This document shows, one piece after another, positions 1-7,356 of a DNA stretch of 18,688 nt. A program made the translations under genes and the position numbers. The stretch comes from Cytophagales bacterium (GTDB lineage: Bacteria; Bacteroidota; Bacteroidia; Cytophagales; Cyclobacteriaceae), in the NCBI GenBank assembly GCA_020063545.1, contig JAGUUF010000332.1, positions 1-18,688 on the forward strand, in the 5' to 3' direction. Position 1 is the stretch's first letter. Each line of letters begins with the position of its first letter. The notes below the pieces were generated by a model. The model was not told where the DNA came from and did not search any database. It was given only the letters and a program-made list of their open reading frames with translations.

Positions 1-951
1 GAAACCGTTGCGTATGATAAGACCTGGAGGACGATGCTACAAGCAGCACACCTCTTGCCTGGAGAAGATCTGCTCAAGCTAAATGTCCTTTACGGCAGTT
101 ACCTCGGCACCCTGTGCAATGCGTTTTGCGCAAAGCATGCCATCCGCAATATTGACTTTATCGCTTCGCACGGGCATACCGTGTTCCACCAGCCTGAACT
201 TGGCTTTACATTTCAATTGGGAGACGGCAACACGTTGCATGCAACAACCGGTAAAAAAGTTGTGTGCGATTTCAGGAGCCTTGATGTTGCCCGGGGAGGG
301 CAGGGCGCTCCGCTGGTTCCGGTTGGCGACTACTTCCTTTTTGGTGATTACGATGTATGCCTTAACCTTGGTGGTATTGCCAATTGTTCGATGCTTCGAA
401 GCGGAAAACGAATTGCGTTCGATGTCTGCTTTGTTAATATGGCATTGAACTACCTGGCCATGCACGCAGGCAAGCATTATGATAAAAACGGTGCGATGGC
501 ATCAGCCGGCAATGTGGATAAGCACCTGTTACGAGGGCTTACATCAGTCTATTCAAAAATCCGAAACGCAAGACCATCGTTGGGCCGTGAGTTTTTTGAT
601 AAGGAGGTCAGGCCGCTGCTCGATCGCTCAGCAGCTCCGGTTGCCGATAAACTGGCCACGGTTGTTGAATCGGCTGCTTACGAAATAAGCCGTGGCATAA
701 GCAATGGAAAAAATAAAACGGTGCTCTGCACAGGCGGTGGCGCATATAATGCCTGGCTGATGTACCGGTTGCTCGAGTTGGGTGGCGATAATGTAAACCT
801 GGTTATACCGAACGAGCTATTGGTAAAATTCAAGGAGGCGGTTGTGTTTGGTTTTTTGGGTGTACTCCGTGTGCGCAACGAGATCAATTGCCTGAAAAGC
901 GTTACAGGCGCCCGGCAGGATTCCTCATCCGGGGTGTTGATTGGCTTCTGA
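1..951 (+). CDS. anmK: Anhydro-N-acetylmuramic acid kinase, 5' end outside window
   Basis: Cytoplasmic sugar kinase of murein recycling: it opens the anhydro ring of anhydro-MurNAc and phosphorylates it to MurNAc-6-phosphate. The reading frame is open to base 1, so the gene starts upstream; 316 residues are present against about 360-380 usual, so the N-terminal ATP phosphate loop is missing only because of the window edge. Family motifs visible are SHGHTVFHQPE, GDGNTLHATTGK, DFRSLDVARGGQGAPLVP, LNLGGIAN and, near the C-terminus, the nucleotide-site CTGGGAYN. The segment normally written D-x-G-P-x-N (DICPVN in many Bacteroidota as I recall them) reads DVCFVN here, a small divergence. No terminator follows; the dehydrogenase promoter begins within the last codons. 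The assignment is firm. Confidence 0.93.
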   Translation, partial: ETVAYDKTWRTMLQAAHLLPGEDLLKLNVLYGSYLGTLCNAFCAKHAIRNIDFIASHGHTVFHQPELGFTFQLGDGNTLHATTGKKVVCDFRSLDVARGGQGAPLVPVGDYFLFGDYDVCLNLGGIANCSMLRSGKRIAFDVCFVNMALNYLAMHAGKHYDKNGAMASAGNVDKHLLRGLTSVYSKIRNARPSLGREFFDKEVRPLLDRSAAPVADKLATVVESAAYEISRGISNGKNKTVLCTGGGAYNAWLMYRLLELGGDNVNLVIPNELLVKFKEAVVFGFLGVLRVRNEINCLKSVTGARQDSSSGVLIGF

Positions 952-975
952 AGCCTTTCAAAAATTCTATCTTTG
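941..975 (+). promoter_or_regulatory. Bacteroidota-type promoter of the amino-acid dehydrogenase
   Basis: TATCTTTG at 968-975 matches the -7 consensus TAnnTTTG exactly. A TTG at 941-943 lies 24 bases upstream, slightly longer than the usual 17-23. The expected transcription start is around 981-983, leaving a leader of only about 12 bases before the ATG at 994. The TTG at 973-975 is part of this element and should not be read as the start codon. Confidence 0.55.
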
Positions 976-993
976 CCGCTTCATCCAGTAGTC

Positions 994-2220
994 ATGAAAG
1001 ATCTCCTTCAGAAATTTGAAAGTAAACGCCCGGAAATTGTATTTGAATGGAAAGATCCCGAAACGGAAGCCGAGGGCTGGGTGGTAATTAACTCGCTAAG
1101 GGGCGGAGCGGCAGGAGGAGGCACACGCATGCGTTCCGGTCTGGATAAACGCGAAGTGGAATCGCTGGCCAAAACAATGGAAGTAAAATTTACGGTATCG
1201 GGCCCGCCAATAGGAGGGGCAAAATCCGGAATTAACTTCGACCCTAACGATCCGCGAAAAGAAGGTGTGCTCAGGCGCTGGTATGCGGCCGTAATGCCCT
1301 TGATGAAATATTACTATGGTACGGGTGGCGATCTGAACGTGGATGAAATTCATGAAGTAATCCCGATTACGGAAGATGCGGGTATCTGGCATCCGCAGGA
1401 GGGCGTATTTACCGGCCATTATAAGCCCACCGAGCCGCAAAAAGTCAATCGCATCGGCCAGCTCAGGCGAGGCGTGATCAAGGTGATTGAAGATGAACGC
1501 TTTTCTCCTTCAATTGCAAAGAAGTACACCATTGCCGATATGTGTACCGGCTATGGCGTGGCCCAGGCGGTGAAGCATTACTATAACCTGTGGGGTGGAA
1601 GCATCACTGGCAAGCGGGCGGTTATCCAGGGCTGGGGAAATGTTGGTGCCGCTGCCGGATTTTACCTGACTCAACTCGGTGTTGCCATTGTTGGCATCAT
1701 CGGCCGGGATGGCGGACTTATCAACCGGGAAGGGTTTACGCTGGAAGAAGTGAGAACGCTGATCCTGAACCGCGACAAAAGTCACCTCGTTTCCGACAAC
1801 CTTATTCCATTTGATGAATTAAACCGGAAAATCTGGGATGAGGAGTTTGAAATATTCATACCGGCAGCTGCTTCGCGACTGGTAACCCGCAACCAGGTTG
1901 ACCGGATGATCAACTCCGGGCTTGAAGTGTTTTCATGCGGGGCAAATGTTCCGTTTGCCGACCCGGAAATCTTTTTCGGGCAAACCGGCCTATATGCCGA
2001 TCAGAATTTTTCAGTCATCCCGGATTTTATTGCCAACTGCGGCATGGCGCGCGTGTTTGCTTATTTTATGGAAAATGAAGTAAGCATGGAGGATGAAGCG
2101 ATTTTTACGGATATTTCCAATACCATCAAAGCAGCATTACAGCGTGCGCACACGGTTAATCCTTCAAAAACCGGCATCGCCCAGGCTTCTTTTGAGCAGG
2201 CGCTTAAGCAACTGGTTTGA
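994..2220 (+). CDS. Glu/Leu/Phe/Val-family amino-acid dehydrogenase
   Basis: Cytosolic NAD(P)-dependent oxidative deaminase of an amino acid, 408 residues from the ATG at 994. The TTG at 973 would add seven residues but is the promoter -7 element. The dimerisation/catalytic domain covers about residues 1-180: GGGTRM (41-46), lysines K65 and K77 (GGAKSGI), and D113 in GTGGDLNVDE, matching the two lysines and the aspartate of the family active site. The Rossmann domain follows, with GWGNVG at 213-218. The residue equivalent to the lysine that grips the glutamate side-chain carboxylate (Lys89 of clostridial GDH in GPYKGG) is Gly41, as judged from a remembered alignment. Bacteroidota homologues are usually labelled glutamate dehydrogenase, but substrate specificity is open. 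The gene converges with the NhaD gene with four bases between stop codons. Confidence 0.9.
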   Translation: MKDLLQKFESKRPEIVFEWKDPETEAEGWVVINSLRGGAAGGGTRMRSGLDKREVESLAKTMEVKFTVSGPPIGGAKSGINFDPNDPRKEGVLRRWYAAVMPLMKYYYGTGGDLNVDEIHEVIPITEDAGIWHPQEGVFTGHYKPTEPQKVNRIGQLRRGVIKVIEDERFSPSIAKKYTIADMCTGYGVAQAVKHYYNLWGGSITGKRAVIQGWGNVGAAAGFYLTQLGVAIVGIIGRDGGLINREGFTLEEVRTLILNRDKSHLVSDNLIPFDELNRKIWDEEFEIFIPAAASRLVTRNQVDRMINSGLEVFSCGANVPFADPEIFFGQTGLYADQNFSVIPDFIANCGMARVFAYFMENEVSMEDEAIFTDISNTIKAALQRAHTVNPSKTGIAQASFEQALKQLV

Positions 2221-2221
2221 A

Positions 2222-2238
2222 CGGTTAATGATGAACCG
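2222..2238. terminator. Small hairpin between convergent genes, weak terminator candidate
   Basis: CGGTT (2222-2226) and AACCG (2234-2238) form a 5-bp stem with a 7-base loop over the convergent stop codons of the dehydrogenase (2218-2220) and NhaD gene (2225-2227). There is no U-tract on either strand, so function as a terminator is doubtful; it is simply the only structure in this junction. Confidence 0.2.
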
Positions 2239-3613
2239 CCAGGTAGGGCTGAAGGATCAAATAGACAAATGCCCCCAAAAAATATCCGAGCATGGCCAGC
2301 AAGGACACCCGCTTCATATACCATATAAAATCAATTTTCTCCATACCCATAGCTGCAACCCCAGCCGCGGAGCCGATTATCAGAATGCTGCCGCCTGTAC
2401 CGGCACAATATGCCAGGTATTCCCATATCAGGTGATCCTGTGGATAAACACTCATGTCATACATACCCATGCTGGCTGCAACCAAGGGCACATTATCCAC
2501 CACCGCTGAAAGAATTCCAACAAGCGTAATGATGATTCGCTGATCTCCCAGCGACCTGTCTAACCAGGTTGCCAAATGATGTAACAACTGCATCGACTCC
2601 AAAGCCCCGACTGCCAGCAATATTCCAAGAAAGAAGAGCACACTTGGAACATCTATCCTTGACAAAGCACCGGCTGCAGTATAATTTTTCTTCCTAGCTT
2701 CATCTAATTCTGGATTAATCAATTCTGAAACTACCCAAAGCACTCCAAGGCCTAACAACATGCCCGTGTAAGGAGGCATATGCGTAACGGTTTTGAATAC
2801 AGGAACAAAAACCAGTGCACCTATCCCAAGCAATAACATCAGCCGTCCTGTTCCCACTTGCATTCCATGATCCTTCAAAACAGGTGCGTTTCCGTCACCC
2901 AGTGTTCCTTTAAGTGTAAAACTCAGATACAACAATGGAGTAAGCAGACATACAACGCTTGGAAGGAAGAGGGTACCCATAATGTTACCAGCCGAAATCT
3001 GGCCACCTATCCACAGCATGGTGGTTGTTACATCACCTATGGGTGTCCATGCTCCGCCAGCATTAGCCGCAATTACAATGATACCGGCAAAAAACAAACG
3101 CATTTCCCGATTCGGAATTAATTTCCTGACCAGTGAAATCATGACGATAGTAGTGGTTAGATTATCCAGCACTGCAGAAAGAAAGAATGCCACCCATCCA
3201 ACTATCCAAAGTAACTTCTTTGGATTCCTCGTCTTTATTTTGTCTGTGATAAACCGAAATCCATGATGGGCATCAACTAGTTCAACAATTGTCATGGCTC
3301 CCATCAGAAAAAACAATATTTGAGCGATCGAACCCAGGTGCTCGCTCAACTGCTCACTTACAAAACCCCTGAAGAGTTCCAATGATGTCATTCTTTCAAC
3401 CTCTTCCATTCCTTCTTTGGTTGAGAGGTGTTGTAAATATGTTCTGTACTCGTTACTTTCTGTAACAGTTAATGAGGGTTCTGCAACCATAAAAAGTGTC
3501 CAGCATAATACCCCGGTAAGAAGCGCGGATGCTGTTTTATTAACCCTGATGGGATGTTCGAGTGCAATGCACAGATAACCTAATACAAAGAGGATTATGA
3601 TAAGTGTTTCCAT
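2225..3613 (-). CDS. nhaD: NhaD-type Na+/H+ antiporter, paralogue 1
   Basis: Inner-membrane Na+/H+ antiporter of the NhaD family (ion transporter superfamily) that exports sodium in exchange for protons. It has 462 residues and many hydrophobic segments. Conserved pieces are DNLTTTIVMISL, AANAGGAWTPIGDVTTTM with WIGG, and DNVPLVAASMGMY, the paired helix-break regions holding likely ion-binding Asp, Asn and Thr residues. It aligns with the neighbouring paralogue over the whole length and shares the C-terminal ILQPYLAVHH. It differs by about 33 extra residues after the first membrane segments (about 45-90, charged and non-membrane) and by lacking the histidine-rich loop. Two 60-base stretches sampled here were 38 and 40 % GC, against 52-53 % for the same parts of the paralogue. 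Same strand as lysC and the other nhaD copy; a clear promoter was not found. Confidence 0.92.
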   Translation of the reverse strand: METLIIILFVLGYLCIALEHPIRVNKTASALLTGVLCWTLFMVAEPSLTVTESNEYRTYLQHLSTKEGMEEVERMTSLELFRGFVSEQLSEHLGSIAQILFFLMGAMTIVELVDAHHGFRFITDKIKTRNPKKLLWIVGWVAFFLSAVLDNLTTTIVMISLVRKLIPNREMRLFFAGIIVIAANAGGAWTPIGDVTTTMLWIGGQISAGNIMGTLFLPSVVCLLTPLLYLSFTLKGTLGDGNAPVLKDHGMQVGTGRLMLLLGIGALVFVPVFKTVTHMPPYTGMLLGLGVLWVVSELINPELDEARKKNYTAAGALSRIDVPSVLFFLGILLAVGALESMQLLHHLATWLDRSLGDQRIIITLVGILSAVVDNVPLVAASMGMYDMSVYPQDHLIWEYLAYCAGTGGSILIIGSAAGVAAMGMEKIDFIWYMKRVSLLAMLGYFLGAFVYLILQPYLAVHH

Positions 3614-3877
3614 GACTGAGGCGGCAAAATGAAAGTTTGTATTTTTTCTTCAGTTATTTTAAGTATTAGCGTGCTTAATTTTTACAACAAGTTATCGATG
3701 GGCGAATAGCGTATTGTAACATTGAAGAGGATATGGAAAAGTTTGGTCCAGCAACTGTTTGTGCGGCAAGTAATTATATGGCAAAATAAGAAAACACTGT
3801 ATCAAGGGTCTGATCATACAGCAGCAGCCTAATTACCGAACAGCCTGCTGGAAAAGGTGAAGAATTGTTTAGGCAAT
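3614..3877. other. Intergenic region between the two nhaD paralogues
   Basis: This 264-base AT-rich spacer separates the two minus-strand antiporter genes. On the minus strand the sequence at 3625-3632 reads TCATTTTG, one mismatch from TAnnTTTG and 11 bases before the ATG, but no TTG lies at proper distance. A 19-codon plus-strand reading frame (3733-3789) after GAAGAGG has nothing to support it. No convincing terminator, repeat or RNA was seen. Confidence 0.5.
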
Positions 3878-5200
3878 TTAATGATGTACAGCCAGGTAAG
3901 GCTGGATAATCAGGTAAACAATGGCCCCGGCAAAGTATCCCAATAACGCGAGCAGCGAGGCTTTCTTCATGTACCAGATGAAATCAATTTTCTCCATACC
4001 CATAACGGCCACACCCGCTGCCGAGCCGATAATCAGCACGCTGCCGCCCGTACCGGCACAGTAGGCCAGGTATTCCCAGATTAAATGATCCTGGGGATAT
4101 ATGCTCATATCATACATACCCATGCTGGCCGCAACCAGCGGAACGTTATCAACAATAGAAGAAAGAATTCCGATTAGCGTAATGATGATGCGCTGGTCGC
4201 CAACGGATTTATCGAGCCAGGCGGCAAAGTGGTGAAGAATTTCCATGGACTCAAGGGCACTCACTGCAAGCAATATTCCCAGGAAGAACAGCACGCTGGG
4301 TACATCAATCCGGCTTAGTGCACCCGCAGCCGTATACGGTCTTTTTTCCACCTCATCCATGTGCGGGTTAATCAGTTCAGAAACCACCCACAGCACACCT
4401 AAAGCGAGCAGCATGCCCAAATAAGGCGGCAGGTGCGTTACGGTTTTAAAGATGGGAACGGAAATCAGCCCGCCTACGCCAAGAAAAAACATGGTGGTTG
4501 ACCCGCGAACAGGAGAATTGCCGTGGGCATGACCATGACCGTGAGCAGTCTCAGCTTCTGATTTTTTATTACTGTCTGCGTGGCCAAGTTCGCCCTTCAT
4601 GGTAAACTGAAGGTAGATTAACGGTATAACCATACAAATGATGCTGGGCAGTAGGAGCGTGATGATAATATTGCCTGAAGAAATCTGTCCTCCTATCCAC
4701 AGCATGGTAGTGGTTACATCGCCAATGGGCGACCAGGCGCCACCGGCATTGGCGGCAATTACCACCATAGCCGCAAAGAACAGGCGCATCTCTTTATTGG
4801 GCACCAGTTTTCGCAACAACGAAATCATGACAATGGAGGTAGTGAGGTTATCCAGTATGGCGCTGAGGAAAAACGTTACCCAGCAGATAATCCACATCAG
4901 TTTTTTCGGATTCTGTGTTTTTATTCTGTCGGTAATGATGCGAAAACCCTGGTAGGCGTCTACCAATTCAACAATGGTCATGGCACCCATGAGGAAGAAC
5001 AGAATGGCACCGATTTGCCCGAGGTGGTGATTCAGTTGTTCGCCAATGTGTCCGATGCTGTCGTGTTGAAAAACTGCATAGAGTGTCCAGCAGATAACAC
5101 CGGTAAGCAACGCTGAAGCTGTTTTATTAACCTTAATGGGATGCTCCAGCGCGATGCACAGGTAACCGATGACAAAGATGGCAATAACAAAGGTTTCCAT
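3878..5200 (-). CDS. nhaD: NhaD-type Na+/H+ antiporter, paralogue 2
   Basis: Second NhaD-family inner-membrane Na+/H+ antiporter, 440 residues. The same motifs are present: DNLTTSIVMISL (118-129), AANAGGAWSPIGD (149-161) and DNVPLVAASMGMY near the C-terminus. It is very similar to paralogue 1 in the membrane core. Its distinguishing feature is a polar loop at about 203-233 rich in histidine (H207, then HGHGHAHG at 220-227), between hydrophobic segments, which could bind metal or sense pH. This loop is not found in the neighbour. Base composition matches the surrounding genes, so this is probably the ancestral copy. It lies 86 bases downstream of lysC on the same strand; no strong promoter or terminator was found in that gap, so co-transcription is possible. 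Confidence 0.93.
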   Translation of the reverse strand: METFVIAIFVIGYLCIALEHPIKVNKTASALLTGVICWTLYAVFQHDSIGHIGEQLNHHLGQIGAILFFLMGAMTIVELVDAYQGFRIITDRIKTQNPKKLMWIICWVTFFLSAILDNLTTSIVMISLLRKLVPNKEMRLFFAAMVVIAANAGGAWSPIGDVTTTMLWIGGQISSGNIIITLLLPSIICMVIPLIYLQFTMKGELGHADSNKKSEAETAHGHGHAHGNSPVRGSTTMFFLGVGGLISVPIFKTVTHLPPYLGMLLALGVLWVVSELINPHMDEVEKRPYTAAGALSRIDVPSVLFFLGILLAVSALESMEILHHFAAWLDKSVGDQRIIITLIGILSSIVDNVPLVAASMGMYDMSIYPQDHLIWEYLAYCAGTGGSVLIIGSAAGVAVMGMEKIDFIWYMKKASLLALLGYFAGAIVYLIIQPYLAVHH

Positions 5201-5286
5201 AGTTCAGGGTTTGGCAACGCTGAAATATGGAAATTTTACCCCGTATGTAAAAGAGAAATTTGTTAAGGGTTCGTTACAGATTTCGG

Positions 5287-6609
5287 TCAGGTTAAACCGA
5301 ACAAACCGGCATTTAGTGCTGTTAATGCTTTTTCCTTAAACGATGTATCAATAAGAACGGATATGTTATTGGCGCTGCCGCCAACGGATACCATGCGAAC
5401 GGGGATGTTGGCCAACGCGCGAAACACATTTTCAAGGATGCCCTGCTGCCCTCCGATTTTGTGGCCAACCAGGCAGATAATGGTTTGATTGGTGTCCACT
5501 TCGATACTCCCGAATTTTTTCAGTTCGGCTTCAATGGCGGTAAGGTGTGCAGTAGAGTCAATCGTTAACGACACGGCTACTTCAGAAGTAGAAATCATGT
5601 CGATGGGTGTTTTGTATTGCTCGAATACTTCAAATACCCTTCGAAGGAAACCGTAGGCCATCAGCATGCGCGATGACTTTATTTTGATGGCGGTAATGCC
5701 ATCCTTGGCTGCAACGGCCTTAATGGTTCCTTCTTTTCCTTTGTTGCTGATGATGGTGCCTGGCGCCTTTTCGTCCATGGTGTTTTTTAACCGCACCGGT
5801 ACGTTATACTTGTGTGCCGGAACAATGGTGGAGGGATGCAGAATTTTTGCCCCGAAGTAGGCCAGCTCCGAAGCCTCATCGAATGTTAACTCAGAAATCG
5901 GGTAGGTTTTTTTAACAATGCGCGGGTCGTTGTTGTGCATACCGTCAATGTCCGTCCAGATTTGGATTTCTTCGGCCCGAATGGCCGAACCGATAAGGGA
6001 GGCGGTATAGTCGCTTCCCCCGCGCTTCAGGTTGTCTATTTCGTTCCGGTAATTGCGGCAGATATAGCCTTGGGTAATGATGGTGTCAACGTTGCGCAGC
6101 GATTCGAGCAAGGGCTTCAGCCGGGCTGCAATTTTTTCAAGTTCTGGCTCCTCGTTCTCATCAATGGTCATGAAATGCAATGCGGGGAGCAGCCGGGAAT
6201 TCATTTTCTGTTCCTGCAGGTACTGGTAAAACAGTTCGGTAGAAATCAATTCGCCTTGAGCCAAAAGCTCGCGGTAACTTTTATCGTCAAACTGCCCCGC
6301 GGCCAGCAACCGGATGAAAATAAAAAACCGGCTGACGATCTCCTGGCCGATGGCCCTGAAGGTATCGGTGGCGTAAAGTTCGTTTGTAAAAGCCTGGTAA
6401 TGGCTTTCGAGCGTATCAATCTCTTTCTCAGCCGCTGGTATAGCTGAGGCAATCAGGTGTTCGCCAATGCGCACCAGGGCGTTGGTGGTTCCCGACAAGG
6501 CAGACAAGACAACAATTTTCCGGCCGGGTGTTTCCGTTACCAGCCGGGCAATTTTTTTCATCCGGTCGGGTTTGCCGACCGAGGTGCCACCGAATTTTAA
6601 AACGAGCAT
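5287..6609 (-). CDS. lysC: Aspartate kinase, monofunctional
   Basis: Cytosolic enzyme that phosphorylates L-aspartate to aspartyl-4-phosphate, the first step toward lysine, diaminopimelate, threonine and methionine. It has 440 residues, the usual monofunctional length. The amino-acid kinase domain opens with KFGGTSVG (5-12); RGGSDYTASLIG (196-207), TDIDGMHNNDPR (219-230) and ELAYFGAKILHPS (248-260) form the aspartate and ATP sites. Two ACT-type regulatory regions follow at roughly 305-370 and 375-438, including GGSANNISVLID, so feedback control by an end-product amino acid is expected; which one cannot be read from sequence. No homoserine dehydrogenase domain is fused. The start at 6609 is set by the N-terminal motif. 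It lies 69 bases downstream of the lipoprotein gene, possibly in one transcript. Confidence 0.95.
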   Translation of the reverse strand: MLVLKFGGTSVGKPDRMKKIARLVTETPGRKIVVLSALSGTTNALVRIGEHLIASAIPAAEKEIDTLESHYQAFTNELYATDTFRAIGQEIVSRFFIFIRLLAAGQFDDKSYRELLAQGELISTELFYQYLQEQKMNSRLLPALHFMTIDENEEPELEKIAARLKPLLESLRNVDTIITQGYICRNYRNEIDNLKRGGSDYTASLIGSAIRAEEIQIWTDIDGMHNNDPRIVKKTYPISELTFDEASELAYFGAKILHPSTIVPAHKYNVPVRLKNTMDEKAPGTIISNKGKEGTIKAVAAKDGITAIKIKSSRMLMAYGFLRRVFEVFEQYKTPIDMISTSEVAVSLTIDSTAHLTAIEAELKKFGSIEVDTNQTIICLVGHKIGGQQGILENVFRALANIPVRMVSVGGSANNISVLIDTSFKEKALTALNAGLFGLT

Positions 6610-6678
6610 ACGTGAAGGTAAAAAGAAAGGGCGCTAAGTTATTAAAGAAAAACAGGTTACGGCAGCCGGTTAAGATTT

Positions 6679-7257
6679 TTAAGTTAGCCTGAAAGATTTG
6701 GCCATAGCGGTAAATGTGTTCCGGTATTTTTCTTTTCTTTCGGCAAGGGTCCATGCCATAATCATGTAAACATTTTCATCGCCTTCAATAAACGTAAAGA
6801 AATAGGAAATGGGTTTGGACGCACCTTCAACGTTGGCATCAACCTGAACGAATTGTGCCGGCAACCCGTTGATAACCGCTGCCTCGGGTTTGCTTTGCCC
6901 GATAACATCAATGCGTTCGGCTGTGGTTAGTAATTGAATATCCCGGTAATTCTCAACAACGGAGCGCGTGCTGTCGTATTCACCCAAATCGCGGAATGCC
7001 GCAATGAATTCTTCTTTGTTTTCACCAATAATAATCACATACGTTTCTTTAAAAATGTTTTGAAACTGAAGGGAGGCTTCTTCATTCAGGTTGGTAACCT
7101 TTTTCATGTACTCGGGCACCTTAACGGCATATTCGTTTACCTTTACCTCGATAAAATTTGCAGCTTCAGGTGTTTCTTCTTTCTTCGAAAAAAAACCGAG
7201 GCATCCGCTAACGGTTAACAGGAGGGCGACAAGGATTAACAAGCTTAGCAGTCTCAT
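6679..7257 (-). CDS. Predicted lipoprotein of unknown function
   Basis: I do not recognise this gene confidently. It encodes 192 residues starting MRLLSLLILVALLL, with a lipobox VSGC whose cysteine is residue 19, so the mature protein should be lipid-anchored on the periplasmic side of a membrane. The start at 7257 is preferred because an upstream in-frame codon (7320) would place the promoter and the dnaK terminator inside the gene. The mature part is a mixed alpha/beta domain of about 165 residues. Its ending, FFTFIEGDENVYMIMAW then FTAMAKSFRL, has the rhythm of PsbP/DcrB-like domains, a weak fold guess only. It lies between dnaK and lysC on the same strand, with its own promoter candidate upstream. 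Confidence 0.75.
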   Translation of the reverse strand: MRLLSLLILVALLLTVSGCLGFFSKKEETPEAANFIEVKVNEYAVKVPEYMKKVTNLNEEASLQFQNIFKETYVIIIGENKEEFIAAFRDLGEYDSTRSVVENYRDIQLLTTAERIDVIGQSKPEAAVINGLPAQFVQVDANVEGASKPISYFFTFIEGDENVYMIMAWTLAERKEKYRNTFTAMAKSFRLT

Positions 7258-7279
7258 GGTTGCAGGTGTTTTAGGCAGG

Positions 7280-7311
7280 TAAAGGTAAGGCGAAGCCGGA
7301 TGAAAAAACAA
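7280..7311 (-). promoter_or_regulatory. Promoter candidate of the lipoprotein gene
   Basis: On the minus strand TACCTTTA (7287-7280) is one mismatch from TAnnTTTG, and TTG (7311-7309) lies 21 bases upstream, within the normal spacing. The TTG overlaps the U-tract region of the dnaK terminator, so the two signals share DNA. The start codon is about 22 bases downstream of the element. Confidence 0.45.
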
Positions 7312-7336
7312 AACCCACACGGAACGTGTGGGTTTT
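7310..7336 (-). terminator. Rho-independent terminator of dnaK
   Basis: AAAACCCACAC (7310-7320) pairs perfectly with GTGTGGGTTTT (7326-7336) around a 5-base loop. Read on the minus strand the stem is followed by GTTTTTTC, a good U-tract. It starts about 20 bases after the dnaK stop codon. Confidence 0.85.
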
Positions 7337-7356
7337 GAACAACCTATGAAGAAGGA

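Noticed and set aside
973..993. TTG start for the amino-acid dehydrogenase, seven codons upstream of the ATG.
   Set aside because: The TTG is the last part of the exact -7 element TATCTTTG; the ATG at 994 fits better.
3733..3789. 19-codon plus-strand frame between the nhaD genes, preceded by GAAGAGG.
   Set aside because: Too short, no recognisable content and no promoter; chance is enough.
7258..7320. 21-residue N-terminal extension of the lipoprotein at 6679-7257.
   Set aside because: It would run through the dnaK terminator and the promoter candidate and would spoil the signal peptide.
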